Origin: CAYTEO01 sp964436825
Lineage (GTDB): Bacteria > Krumholzibacteriota > Krumholzibacteriia > LZORAL124-64-63
NCBI GenBank assembly: GCA_964436825.1
Contig: CAYTEO010000002.1
Location: 1 to 64,000 of the forward strand
Direction of reading: 5' to 3'
Length of the DNA stretch: 64,000 bases
Shown in pieces: positions 21,318-29,546 of this stretch. Position numbers and translations under genes: made by a program. The notes under the pieces are model-generated. The model worked only from the letters and a program-made list of their open reading frames with translations, had not been told where the DNA came from and searched no databases. Positions within the stretch are counted from its first letter, which is position 1. Each line of letters begins with the position of its first letter.

Positions 21318-22666
21318 GCATCCTGGCCACCACCGATGCTGCCGGCTGGTCCTGCCGGACGATCGTCGCCCAGCTGGACCGCTACATCATCGGCCAGGAC
21401 GCAGCCAAGCGGGCCGTCGCCATCGCCCTGCGCAACCGTTGGCGGCGGCTCCGCCTGCCCGAAGAGCTGCGCCGGGAGGTCACGCCCAACAACATCATCA
21501 TGATCGGGCCGACGGGCGTGGGGAAGACGGAGATCGCGCGCCGGCTGAGCCAGATCGCCGGTCTGCCGTTCATCAAGGTCGAGGCGACGAAGTTCACCGA
21601 GAAGGGCTACGTGGGCCGCGACGTCGACGCCATGGTCCGCGACCTGGTCGAGAACGGGATCTCCCTGCTGAAGCGACGCCGGGAGCAGGAACTGGACGAG
21701 GAGATCGAACGGGCCGTCGAGGAGCGGCTCATCGACGCCCTGTTCCCGCCCCTGGCCGTCGGCGACGATCCCGAGCGCCAGCAGCGGTGGCAGCGCAGCC
21801 GCGAGAAGATCCGGCAGCAGCTGCGCGACGGCGTCCTGGAGGAGCGCGACGTCACCATCACGACCCGCCAGCAGCGGGTCCCCCTGGCCAACATCTTCAC
21901 CGCCGCGGGGGAGGAGCTGGACGCGACCCTGAGCGACAGCCTCGGCTCCCTGTTCCCCCAGAAGACGAAGGAGACGCTCCTGCCCGTCTCCCGCGCCCGC
22001 GATGTGCTGCGGGAGCAGGAGCTGGAGAAGCGGATCGACATGGACCAGCTCGTCCAGCAGGCCATCGAGCTGGTCGAGCAGGGCGGGATCATCTTCATCG
22101 ACGAGATCGACAAGATCGCCGGCAAGCAGGGCGGCAGCGGTCCCGACGTCAGCCGCGAGGGGGTCCAGCGCGACCTGCTGCCGGTCGTCGAGGGATCGAC
22201 CGTCTCGACGAAGTACGGCCCGGTGCGCACCGAACACATCCTGTTCATCGCCGCCGGCGCCTTCCACATGAGCAAGCCGAGCGACCTGATCCCGGAGCTG
22301 CAGGGACGCTTCCCCATCCGCGTGGAGCTGGAGCACCTGGAGCAGGAGCACTACCTGCGGATCCTGCGCGACACCGACAGCTCCCTGCTGAAGCAGTACC
22401 AGGCCCTGCTGTCGGTCGACGGGGTCCAGCTGGAGTTCACCGACGCCGCCGTCGAGGCCCTGGCCGAGCTGACGATGGCGCTGAACCGCAAGCTGGAGAA
22501 CATCGGCGCCCGGCGGCTGCAGACGATCCTGGCACAGCTGCTGGACGACGACCTCTTCGAGGCCCCCGACGCGCGCAGCGGTCGGATCGTCATCGATGCG
22601 CCGGACGTCCACGCCCGGCTCGACGCGCTGGTCGTCGACGAGGACGCCAGCCGCTACATCCTGTGA
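21314..22666 (+). CDS. hslU: ATP-dependent protease HslVU, ATPase/unfoldase subunit
   Basis: AAA+ unfoldase feeding substrates to HslV. The 450-residue protein has the IIGQDAAKRAVAIALRNRWRR start, Walker A GPTGVGKTE (about 58-66), the pore loop KGYVGRD, a coiled intermediate domain (about 110-240), Walker B IIFIDEIDKIA, the sensor region FIAAGAFHMSKPSDLIPELQGRFPIRVEL, and the C-terminal EDASRYIL that docks into HslV. ATG 21314 overlaps the hslV stop. argF follows after 38 bases with its own ribosome site. Confidence 0.98.
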   Translation: MSILATTDAAGWSCRTIVAQLDRYIIGQDAAKRAVAIALRNRWRRLRLPEELRREVTPNNIIMIGPTGVGKTEIARRLSQIAGLPFIKVEATKFTEKGYVGRDVDAMVRDLVENGISLLKRRREQELDEEIERAVEERLIDALFPPLAVGDDPERQQRWQRSREKIRQQLRDGVLEERDVTITTRQQRVPLANIFTAAGEELDATLSDSLGSLFPQKTKETLLPVSRARDVLREQELEKRIDMDQLVQQAIELVEQGGIIFIDEIDKIAGKQGGSGPDVSREGVQRDLLPVVEGSTVSTKYGPVRTEHILFIAAGAFHMSKPSDLIPELQGRFPIRVELEHLEQEHYLRILRDTDSSLLKQYQALLSVDGVQLEFTDAAVEALAELTMALNRKLENIGARRLQTILAQLLDDDLFEAPDARSGRIVIDAPDVHARLDALVVDEDASRYIL

Positions 22667-22704
22667 CACCACGACGCGCCGCCCGATGGCGGCAAGGAGG
22701 CAAG

Positions 22705-23622
22705 ATGGCACTCGGACAGAAGGACTTCCTCTCCATCGCCCAGCACACGCGCGAGGACCTGCGCCGCATCCTGGACCTGGCCAAGGAGCAGAAGCCGCTG
22801 GCCCGCCGCCACGAGCTGCCGCACTCGCACCCCAACCGGACCCTGGCCTGCGTCTTCGCCAAGCCGAGCCTGCGGACCCGGATCAGCTTCGAGGTGGCCA
22901 TGCGCCAGCTGGGCGGCAACAGCCTGTTCATCACCGACAAGGAGATCGGCATCGGCAAGCGCGAGTCGATCCACGACGTCGCCAAGGTGATGAGCCGCTT
23001 CGTCGACGCCATCATGATCCGCTGGTACGACCAGGGCGAGGTCGACGAACTGGCCGCGCACGCCGAGGTGCCGGTCGTCAACGGCCTGACCGACCTGCTC
23101 CATCCCTGCCAGGTCATGGGCGACATCCTGACCGTCGAGGAGCGCCTGGGGACGATCGAGGGCAAGACCGTGGTCATGATCGGCGACGGCAACAACCTGG
23201 CCAACAGCTGGCTCAACGCCGCCACGCGCTTCCCGTTCACCTTCATCCTGGCCTGCCCCGAGGGGTACGAGCCCGACGCCGGGATCATGGACCGGGCCGA
23301 GGCCGAGGGCGCGTCCTTCGCCATCACCCACGATCCCCGCGAGGCGGTCCAGGGTGCCCACGTCGTCTACGGCGACGTCTGGACGAGCATGGGGCAGGAG
23401 GCCGAGAAGGAGAAGCGGCTGCGGGACTTCCAGGGCTTCCAGATCAACGAGCAGCTGCTGGCCGACGCCGACCCCGACCACATCGTCCTGCACTGCCTGC
23501 CGGCCCACCGGGGCGAGGAGATCACCGACGCGGTGATGGACGGTCCCCACTCGGCCGTCTTCGACCAGGCCGAGAACCGGCTCCACATCCAGCGGGCGAT
23601 CCTGGCCCTGCTGATGGACTGA
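22705..23622 (+). CDS. argF: Ornithine carbamoyltransferase
   Basis: Forms citrulline from carbamoyl phosphate and ornithine in arginine synthesis. The 305-residue protein has the carbamoyl-phosphate motif KPSLRTRISFE (about 53-63), the HPCQVMGDILT segment, the domain-closing loop around FQGFQINEQLL, and HCLPAHRGEEI (about 264-274), which is typical of ornithine rather than aspartate carbamoyltransferases. ATG 22705 follows AAGGAGG (22694-22700). Acetyl- or succinyl-ornithine versions exist in some lineages and cannot be excluded from sequence alone. No other arginine gene is in the window, so argF is displaced from its pathway. Confidence 0.92.
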   Translation: MALGQKDFLSIAQHTREDLRRILDLAKEQKPLARRHELPHSHPNRTLACVFAKPSLRTRISFEVAMRQLGGNSLFITDKEIGIGKRESIHDVAKVMSRFVDAIMIRWYDQGEVDELAAHAEVPVVNGLTDLLHPCQVMGDILTVEERLGTIEGKTVVMIGDGNNLANSWLNAATRFPFTFILACPEGYEPDAGIMDRAEAEGASFAITHDPREAVQGAHVVYGDVWTSMGQEAEKEKRLRDFQGFQINEQLLADADPDHIVLHCLPAHRGEEITDAVMDGPHSAVFDQAENRLHIQRAILALLMD

Positions 23623-23624
23623 GG

Positions 23625-24863
23625 ATGGCGACGGCGCGGCACCACCGTCCCGGCATCGCCGCGGCCAGGCCCTGGCTGGTCTTGGCCGCGGCGCTCCTGC
23701 TGACGGCCGCCTGCGCCACCATCGAGGCGCCGACGGGCGGCCCGATCGACCGCACGCCGCCGCGGCTGGCGGCGGCGGCGCCCGGTTCGGCCAGCGTCGG
23801 ACTGCGGGGCGTGCGGAAGCTGGAACTGGTCTTCTCCGAGAAGGTCAACCCGTCGCCCGCCCGCAGCTTCCTGCGGACCTATCCGCCCCTGGAGTTCCGC
23901 AAGACCCGCTGGCACCACCGCCAGGCGGTGACCGTCGAGCTGTCCGATACCCTGCCGGGTGACACCGTCGTCGTCGTGGAGGTCCGGCCCGGTCTGACCG
24001 ACGTCCACCGGGTCCGCAGCCCGCGCGGCTGGCGCTGGCCCCTGGCCACGGCGGACTCCCTGCCCGCGGGATTCGTCACCGGTTCGCTGGCCCTGCACGG
24101 AGAACCGGTCCCCGACGGGGTCGTCGAGCTGCTGGCCGCCTGGCCCGACACCACCTCGCCGGGACCCCTGGTGCTGCGCCGGGCCGAGACGGACTCCCAG
24201 GGCGTCTTCCGGCTGCCGTGGTTGCCGGTCCCGGGGGGACCGTGGCTGTTGCGGGCCTTCGCCGACCACAACCACGACGGCCGCGCCGACGAGCGGGAGC
24301 CCCAGCGGACCTTCACCGACACGCTGCGGCTGACGGCGCAGATGTCCAGGTTGCAGGTCGGGCGGCGCATCCTGTTCGCCCCGAGCGACCCGGGAACCCT
24401 CCTGGTGGCCTGTCCGCGGCGGGTGCCGGACGGCGGCCCCCTGCTGGGCTGGCCCGAGCAGATCGCCGAGTCGGACACGGGGTTCGTTCCTGTCCCCGTC
24501 ACCCGCCCGCCGCGGGGCCTGTTGGCCATCGCGCCGGGGGAGACGACCCGGTGGGAGGGGGTCGGCCCGGGCCTGGTCCGCCTGATCGCATTCGTCGACC
24601 TGGACGGCGACTCCCTCCTGTCGGCCGTCGCGGTCGACACCGCGAGCGACACCGTCGCCTGGCGCTGGGAACCGCTGGGCGTCGCCGACTCGCTGGCAGT
24701 GGAACCGGGCGGAGCGACCTTCGGGACGCTGCCGCCGCTGCCGTGGCAACGGCCTCCCGCCCCGGCGCCCGCCGCGCCGGAGACGACGGCGGCCACGGGC
24801 ACGGACACGCTCTCGGCCGCTGTCGACACGACAGCCCGGGATGGAGAACAGGAGGAGCGATGA
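23625..24863 (+). CDS. Ig-like domain (Big_5/SbsA-type) lipoprotein
   Basis: Probable exported lipoprotein of 412 residues and unknown role. Residues ~18-32 form a signal peptide ending in a lipobox (LLLTAAC), with Cys32 expected to be lipidated. It is followed by IEAPTGGPIDRTPPRL, an opening common in FCB-group lipoproteins with an Ig-like domain. The next ~100 residues (LELVFSEKVNPSPARSFL... VTVELSDTLPGDTVVVVEV) match the SbsA Ig-like fold. A middle carboxypeptidase-regulatory-like section includes a DHNHDGRADE acidic loop. The C-terminus is rich in Ala, Pro and Thr. ATG 23625 is three bases after argF and it overlaps dapF by four (ATGA). Confidence 0.78.
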   Translation: MATARHHRPGIAAARPWLVLAAALLLTAACATIEAPTGGPIDRTPPRLAAAAPGSASVGLRGVRKLELVFSEKVNPSPARSFLRTYPPLEFRKTRWHHRQAVTVELSDTLPGDTVVVVEVRPGLTDVHRVRSPRGWRWPLATADSLPAGFVTGSLALHGEPVPDGVVELLAAWPDTTSPGPLVLRRAETDSQGVFRLPWLPVPGGPWLLRAFADHNHDGRADEREPQRTFTDTLRLTAQMSRLQVGRRILFAPSDPGTLLVACPRRVPDGGPLLGWPEQIAESDTGFVPVPVTRPPRGLLAIAPGETTRWEGVGPGLVRLIAFVDLDGDSLLSAVAVDTASDTVAWRWEPLGVADSLAVEPGGATFGTLPPLPWQRPPAPAPAAPETTAATGTDTLSAAVDTTARDGEQEER

Positions 24864-25684
24864 GCATGCGGGTTCCCTTCCGGAAGATGCACGGCGCCGG
24901 CAACGACTTCATCATGATCGACGGGCGCGACCTGGCCGCGACCGGCCTCGCGCTGGACCGCGACAGGATCGCCCGCTGGTGCACGCGACGGCTGGGCATC
25001 GGGGCCGACGGGCTGATCGTCGTCGCCCCCGACGACGAGGCCGATTTCCGGATGACCTACTACAATGCCGACGGCCTGGAGGCGACGATGTGCGGCAACG
25101 GCGCCCGCTGCAGCTTCGCCTTCGCCCGGGAGCGCGGCCTGATCGACCGGGCAGGCGCCTGCCGGACCAGGGCCGGGATCGTCCGCGGGGAGGTCCGCGA
25201 CGACGGGGTCGCCGTCGAGCTGGCGCCGCCGGGGCCCTTGACCAGGGACGTGCCGCTGGAGACCGACCATCCGTTCGGCGCCGCCCACCTGGTCGACACC
25301 GGCGTGCCGCACGTCGTCCTGCCGGTCCCCAACGTCGAGGCGGTCGACGTGCCACGCTGGGGTCCGCGCCTGCGCCGCGATCCCGCCCTCGGACCCGCCG
25401 GCGCCAACGTCGACTGGGTCCAGGTCGTCGCCCCCGACGCGCCGGTCCTGATCCGCACGTACGAGCGGGGCGTCGAGGAGGAGACTCTGGCCTGCGGCAC
25501 CGGCGCCGCCGCCGCGGCACTGGTCCTGGTCGAGCTGGGTCTGAGCCGCCCACCGGTCACCCTGTTGACGCGCGGGGGGTTCCGCCTGACGATCGACGTC
25601 GCCGCCGACGGTGACTGGAGGTACCTGACATTGACCGGCCCCACGGCCGTCGTCTTCAGCGGGGAGGTCACGATCGATGAGTGA
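24860..25684 (+). CDS. dapF: Diaminopimelate epimerase
   Basis: Interconverts LL- and meso-diaminopimelate, the latter needed for peptidoglycan and lysine. The 274-residue protein starts MSMRVPFRKMHGAGNDFIMID, has the first catalytic cysteine in MCGNGARC (about 75-82) and the second in ACGTGAAAAA (about 212-221), the two-cysteine pair of this cofactor-free epimerase. ATG 24860 has GGAGGAG (24851-24857) closely upstream and overlaps the preceding lipoprotein stop; readings further upstream belong to that gene's other frame. It overlaps dapA by eight bases. Confidence 0.97.
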   Translation: MSMRVPFRKMHGAGNDFIMIDGRDLAATGLALDRDRIARWCTRRLGIGADGLIVVAPDDEADFRMTYYNADGLEATMCGNGARCSFAFARERGLIDRAGACRTRAGIVRGEVRDDGVAVELAPPGPLTRDVPLETDHPFGAAHLVDTGVPHVVLPVPNVEAVDVPRWGPRLRRDPALGPAGANVDWVQVVAPDAPVLIRTYERGVEEETLACGTGAAAAALVLVELGLSRPPVTLLTRGGFRLTIDVAADGDWRYLTLTGPTAVVFSGEVTIDE

Positions 25685-26582
25685 GCGCTTCCGATTGCCA
25701 GAAGGGGTCTACACGGCCCTGGTCACCCCCTTCCGCGACGGCGAGCTGGACCGCGAGGCGTGGCGGCGGCTCGTCGCCCGCCAGGTCGACGCCGGCGTGG
25801 CGGGGATCGTCCCGGCCGGCTGCACCGGCGAGGCGGCCGCCCTCACGGACACGGAGCGGGAGTGGCTCGTCCGCGAGGCCGTCGCCATCGCGGACGGGCG
25901 CTGCGCCGTCGTGGCCGGCAGCGGGACGAACGTGACGGCCACGACGATCGAGCTGACCCGCGCCGTCGCCTCCTGGGGCGCCACGGCTGCCATGCTGATC
26001 ACGCCGTACTACAACAAGCCGCAGCAGCACGGCCTGGTGGCCCACTACCGGGCCGTCGCCGAGGCGGTCGACATCCCCCTCGTCCTCTACAACGTGCCGG
26101 GACGGACGGGGGTCAACATGCTGCCCGAGACGGTGTTCGCCCTGGCCGAGGTGCCGTCGATCGCCGCGGTCAAGGAGGCCAGCGGCAACCTGGAGCAGAT
26201 CGGCCGCATCGTCGGCGGCTGCGACCTGCAGGTGTTCTCGGGGGACGACGGGCTGAACCTGGAGATCTTCCGGCTGGGTGCCCACGGGGCCATCTCGGTC
26301 GTGAGCAACCTCCTGCCCGGAGTCCTCGTGCGTCAATGGCGTGCCTGGAAGGCGGGCGACACGGCGACAGCCGAGCGGATCGCCGCCGCCCTGGAGCCGG
26401 TCGTCGCCGCCTGCTTCCGGGAGACGAACCCGGTGCCGGTCAAGTACATGCTGGCCGAACTGGGGCTCTGCGCGCCGGACCCGCGGTTGCCGCTGGTGCC
26501 GCCGTTGCCGGAGAACCGGGACTGGCTGCGGGAGTTCGTCAAGACGACCCTGAAGCTGCTCCAGGAGGGGGAGACGACATGA
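25677..26582 (+). CDS. dapA: 4-hydroxy-tetrahydrodipicolinate synthase
   Basis: Condenses pyruvate and aspartate semialdehyde at the entry to lysine/DAP synthesis. The 301-residue TIM barrel shows YTALVTPFRDGELD, the GCTGEAAALTDTE segment, PYYNKPQQHGL, the catalytic Tyr in LYNVPGRTGVN and the Schiff-base Lys in IAAVKEASGN. ATG 25677 lies within the end of dapF, with CACGAT upstream but no strong ribosome site, so translation is likely coupled. It overlaps dapB by four bases. Confidence 0.97.
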   Translation: MSERFRLPEGVYTALVTPFRDGELDREAWRRLVARQVDAGVAGIVPAGCTGEAAALTDTEREWLVREAVAIADGRCAVVAGSGTNVTATTIELTRAVASWGATAAMLITPYYNKPQQHGLVAHYRAVAEAVDIPLVLYNVPGRTGVNMLPETVFALAEVPSIAAVKEASGNLEQIGRIVGGCDLQVFSGDDGLNLEIFRLGAHGAISVVSNLLPGVLVRQWRAWKAGDTATAERIAAALEPVVAACFRETNPVPVKYMLAELGLCAPDPRLPLVPPLPENRDWLREFVKTTLKLLQEGETT

Positions 26583-27316
26583 TCGCGGTCACCGTCCACG
26601 GCGCCGAGGGGAGGATGGGACGGCTCGTCACCGAGCTCGTCGACCGCAGCGAGGGGCTGCAACTGGCAGCCCTGGTCAGCGAACCGGGCCGGGAGCTGCC
26701 GGCCGGCGCGCTGCACCCCGGGCTGCCGGTGACCGGTCAGGACCGCCTGGCGGAGGTGCATCCCCGCGGCGGGGTCATCGTCGACTTCTCCCTGGCCACG
26801 GCCCTCGACGGGCTGCTGGCCGGGGCCGCCGCCACCGACGCCGCCCTGGTCATCGGCACCACCGGCTACGACGAGCGGCAGCAGGCAGCCATCGCCGCCC
26901 ACGCCGAGCGGCGACCGGTCGTCCATGCCGCCAACTTCAGCGTCGGGATCCCGGTCCTGCACTCCCTGCTGCGGCGTCTCGCCGGGCTGCTGCCGCCGGA
27001 GTTCCGGGCGGAGGAGGTGGAGACCCACCACCGCCACAAGCTGGACCGGCCCAGCGGGACGGCCCTGGCCCTGGCGCGGACCTGGGAGGAGGCACGCGGC
27101 CTGGACCGGGGGGAGACGCCGATCCACAGCCTGCGCCTGGGCGGCGTGACGGGGCAGCACCACTGGATCCTGGGCGACGACGAGGAGGTCCTGGAGATCC
27201 GGCACACGGCCCTGTCGCGCCGGGCGTTCCTGCGGGGTGTCGTGCCCGCGATCCGCTTCGCGGCGGCGGCCGCGCCGGGGCTCTACGGGATGGAGGACGT
27301 GCTCGCCGCCGGCTGA
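26579..27316 (+). CDS. dapB: 4-hydroxy-tetrahydrodipicolinate reductase
   Basis: NAD(P)H-dependent reductase following DapA. The 245-residue protein has the nucleotide fold VHGAEGRMGRLV (about 6-17), VDFSLATALDGL, VIGTTGYDE, the catalytic EVETHHRHKLDRPSGTAL stretch (about 144-161) and a C-terminal LYGMEDVL. ATG 26579 is preceded by GGAGGGGGAGACGAC and overlaps dapA (ATGA). It is the last gene of a long run of + strand genes; a hairpin lies 15 bases past the stop. The dapF-dapA-dapB grouping leaves other lysine genes elsewhere. Confidence 0.96.
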   Translation: MIAVTVHGAEGRMGRLVTELVDRSEGLQLAALVSEPGRELPAGALHPGLPVTGQDRLAEVHPRGGVIVDFSLATALDGLLAGAAATDAALVIGTTGYDERQQAAIAAHAERRPVVHAANFSVGIPVLHSLLRRLAGLLPPEFRAEEVETHHRHKLDRPSGTALALARTWEEARGLDRGETPIHSLRLGGVTGQHHWILGDDEEVLEIRHTALSRRAFLRGVVPAIRFAAAAAPGLYGMEDVLAAG

Positions 27317-27331
27317 CGGCGGGCACAGGAA

Positions 27332-27355
27332 ACGGGCCGTCCGACGACGGCCCGT
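27332..27355. terminator. Hairpin between convergent dapB and rpsT
   Basis: A perfect 10-bp stem (ACGGGCCGTC / GACGGCCCGT) with a CGAC loop lies between the 3' ends of dapB (+) and rpsT (-). On the - strand the stem is followed by TTTCCT, so it best fits an intrinsic terminator for rpsT; it may also stop + strand transcripts. Confidence 0.7.
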
Positions 27356-27377
27356 GACAGGTCGCGACGTCAGCGGC

Positions 27378-27629
27378 CTACTTGGCCATCAGGGCGGCCA
27401 GACGCGACTTCAGCCGCGAGGCACGCTGCTTGGGGATGACCCCCTTGCGCGCCTGGACGTCCAGCACGCTGTAGATGCTCGCCAGCGCCTCGGGCGACTT
27501 CTCGCCGCTGGCGCACTGGGCGCGGAACTTCTTGATGGCCGTCCGCATGGCACTGCGGTTCCGGCGATTGGACTCGCGGCGCAGGGCGCTGGTCTTCATC
27601 CGCTTCTTGCAACTCTTGTGATGCGGCAA
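27378..27629 (-). CDS. rpsT: 30S ribosomal protein S20
   Basis: Small 16S rRNA-binding protein of 83 residues, highly basic: PHHKSCKKRMKTSALRRESNR, then AIKKFRAQ and a C-terminal RKGVIPKQRASRLKSRL. These match S20 (KRxRQxxxRRxxNRxxxS and GxIHKNxAxRxKSRL). The start is a TTG at 27629-27627, supported by a perfect AAGGAGG (27643-27637) at 7 bases. E. coli rpsT also uses TTG, linked to autoregulation; whether that holds here is inference. It is transcribed away from uvrC from a promoter inside uvrC's 5' end. Confidence 0.96.
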   Translation of the reverse strand: MPHHKSCKKRMKTSALRRESNRRNRSAMRTAIKKFRAQCASGEKSPEALASIYSVLDVQARKGVIPKQRASRLKSRLAALMAK

Positions 27630-27658
27630 CGTTCAACCTCCTTGGCGTCAACCGCGGA

Positions 27659-27687
27659 AAGCTAACAGGGACGGGCAGCGGTGTCAA
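27659..27687 (-). promoter_or_regulatory. Predicted promoter for rpsT
   Basis: Read on the - strand: perfect TTGACA (27687-27682), 17-base spacer, TAGCTT (27664-27659). The -35 box falls within the first codons of the divergent uvrC gene. Initiation would be near 27652, about 22 bases before the rpsT start codon. Confidence 0.65.
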
Positions 27688-29546
27688 GAGACCGGAAACG
27701 GGAAACGGCTGCGGAAAGCAGGCGCCTGGCACGCAAGCTCCGGTTGCTGCCCGCCCGTCCGGGCGTCTACCTGCACAAGGACGCCCGCGGGCGGGTCCTC
27801 TACGTGGGCAAGGCCGTCCGGCTCAACCAGCGGGTCCGCTCCTACTTCCAGGACCCCTCGCGGCTCGATCCCAAGACGCGGGAGCTCGTCCGTCGCATCC
27901 GGGACCTGGACGTCATCGTCACCCCCGACGAGACGACCGCCCTCGTCCTCGAGGACCGCCTCATCAAGGAGTACCGGCCCCCGTACAACATCCGGCTCAA
28001 GGACGACAAGCGCTACCCGTACCTGCGGATTACCGTCCAGGAGCCGTTTCCCCGCATCGAGGTCGTCCGGCGGGTGGCCGACGACGGGGCCCGCTACTTC
28101 GGTCCCTTCACCAACGCGGGGGAGATGCGGGAGACCCTGCGCTACGCCCTGCAGATCTTCCCGGTCCGCACCTGCCGGCTCGCCCTGCCGCAGCAGAAGG
28201 TGCCGCGGGCCTGCCTCGACCACCAGATCGGCCGCTGCAGCGCCCCCTGCGTCGGCCTGGACGACCGGCGCGGCTACCGCCGGAAGGTCCGCGACCTGAT
28301 CCGCTTCCTGGAAGGACGGGATCGCGACGCCCTGCGCCGCCTGCGGGACGAGATGCAGGCGGCGGCCGCGGCGTACGATTTCGAGACGGCGGCCCGGGCG
28401 CGGGACCGGCTGCGGCTGCTGGAGCGGACCCTGGCCCGGCGGTTCCGCATCGCCGGCCTGCGGGGCGACGTGGACGCGTGCGGCCTGGCCCGCGACGGGG
28501 ACGACGCCTGCGGGGTCGTCCTGCGGATCCGCGGCGGTGCCGTCCTGACCACCCACCACTTCCTGCTGGAGGACCGTCTCGCCGAGGGCCCGCCGGCGCT
28601 GCTGGCCCAGCTGCTGCGCGAGTACTACGGCCGGTCCGACGACATCCCGGCCACGATCCTGCTGCCGGAGGCGATCCCGGACACGGCGCACTGGGAGATC
28701 GTTCTCGCCGAACGCCGGGGGCGGCCGGTCCGCCTGGTCGTCCCCCGCCGCGGGCCCCGGCGCGACGCCGTCGCCATGGCCGCGAGCAACGCCGCGGTCA
28801 AGCTGAACGAGCGCCAGCTCCAGGGCCGCGGGACCGATCGCCGGGTCGGGGAGGAGGTGCTGCGGGCGCTCCAGGAGCGGCTCGGCCTGCGCCGCCAGCC
28901 CCTGGTCATCGAGTGCTTCGACATCTCGACCTTCCAGGGCCGCGAGACCGTCGCCGCCCTGGTCACCTTCCGGGACGGCAAGCCGTGGAAGACCCGCTAC
29001 CGCCGCTTCCGTGTCCGCACCGTCGAGGGGACGGACGACTTCGCCTCGCTGCGCGAGGTCGTCGGTCGCCACTACCGTCGCCTCGGCGAGCGGGAGGGAC
29101 CGCCCGCCGACCTGGTCGTCATCGACGGCGGTGCCGGACAGGTCGCGGCGGCCCGCCAGGCCCTGACCGAGCTGGGCCTGCACGAGACCGAGCTGATCGG
29201 CCTGGCCAAGCGCGAGGAGCTGATCGTCCGCGAGGATGGTCCGCCGCTGCGCCTCTCGCGCCACGATCCGGCGCTGCAGCTGCTGCAGCGGATCCGGGAC
29301 GAGGCGCACCGCTTCGCCATCAACTACCACCGCCGGCTGCGGGGGCGGTCGATGCAGGCCTCGGTCCTGGACCGGATCCCGGGGATCGGCCCGGTCAAGA
29401 AGATGGCCCTGCTCCACCACTTCGACAGCGTCGAGGCCATCCGGCGCGCCGGTGCCGAGCAGCTGTGCGCCGTGCGCGGAATCGGGCGGGCCGACGCCGA
29501 GCGGATCCTCGCCTTCTTCGCCGCGGAAGGGAGGCGGGAGACTTGA
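27681..29546 (+). CDS. uvrC: UvrABC excinuclease subunit C
   Basis: Makes the dual incisions in nucleotide excision repair. The 621-residue protein has the GIY-YIG domain (PGVYLHKDARGRVLYVGKAVRLNQRVRSYF, about 27-56), a Cys-containing stretch (ACLDHQIGRCSAPCVG), a UvrB-contacting UVR motif (AYDFETAARARDRLRLLE), the RNase H-like domain with ECFDISTFQG and VVIDGGAGQVAAA, and C-terminal helix-hairpin-helix motifs (LDRIPGIGPVKKMALLHHF, VRGIGRADAERI). The GTG 27681 start lacks a clear ribosome site, and a slightly later start before ARKLRLLPARPGVY is possible. Its stop overlaps the TTG of xerD. Confidence 0.96.
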   Translation: MSRDRKRETAAESRRLARKLRLLPARPGVYLHKDARGRVLYVGKAVRLNQRVRSYFQDPSRLDPKTRELVRRIRDLDVIVTPDETTALVLEDRLIKEYRPPYNIRLKDDKRYPYLRITVQEPFPRIEVVRRVADDGARYFGPFTNAGEMRETLRYALQIFPVRTCRLALPQQKVPRACLDHQIGRCSAPCVGLDDRRGYRRKVRDLIRFLEGRDRDALRRLRDEMQAAAAAYDFETAARARDRLRLLERTLARRFRIAGLRGDVDACGLARDGDDACGVVLRIRGGAVLTTHHFLLEDRLAEGPPALLAQLLREYYGRSDDIPATILLPEAIPDTAHWEIVLAERRGRPVRLVVPRRGPRRDAVAMAASNAAVKLNERQLQGRGTDRRVGEEVLRALQERLGLRRQPLVIECFDISTFQGRETVAALVTFRDGKPWKTRYRRFRVRTVEGTDDFASLREVVGRHYRRLGEREGPPADLVVIDGGAGQVAAARQALTELGLHETELIGLAKREELIVREDGPPLRLSRHDPALQLLQRIRDEAHRFAINYHRRLRGRSMQASVLDRIPGIGPVKKMALLHHFDSVEAIRRAGAEQLCAVRGIGRADAERILAFFAAEGRRET

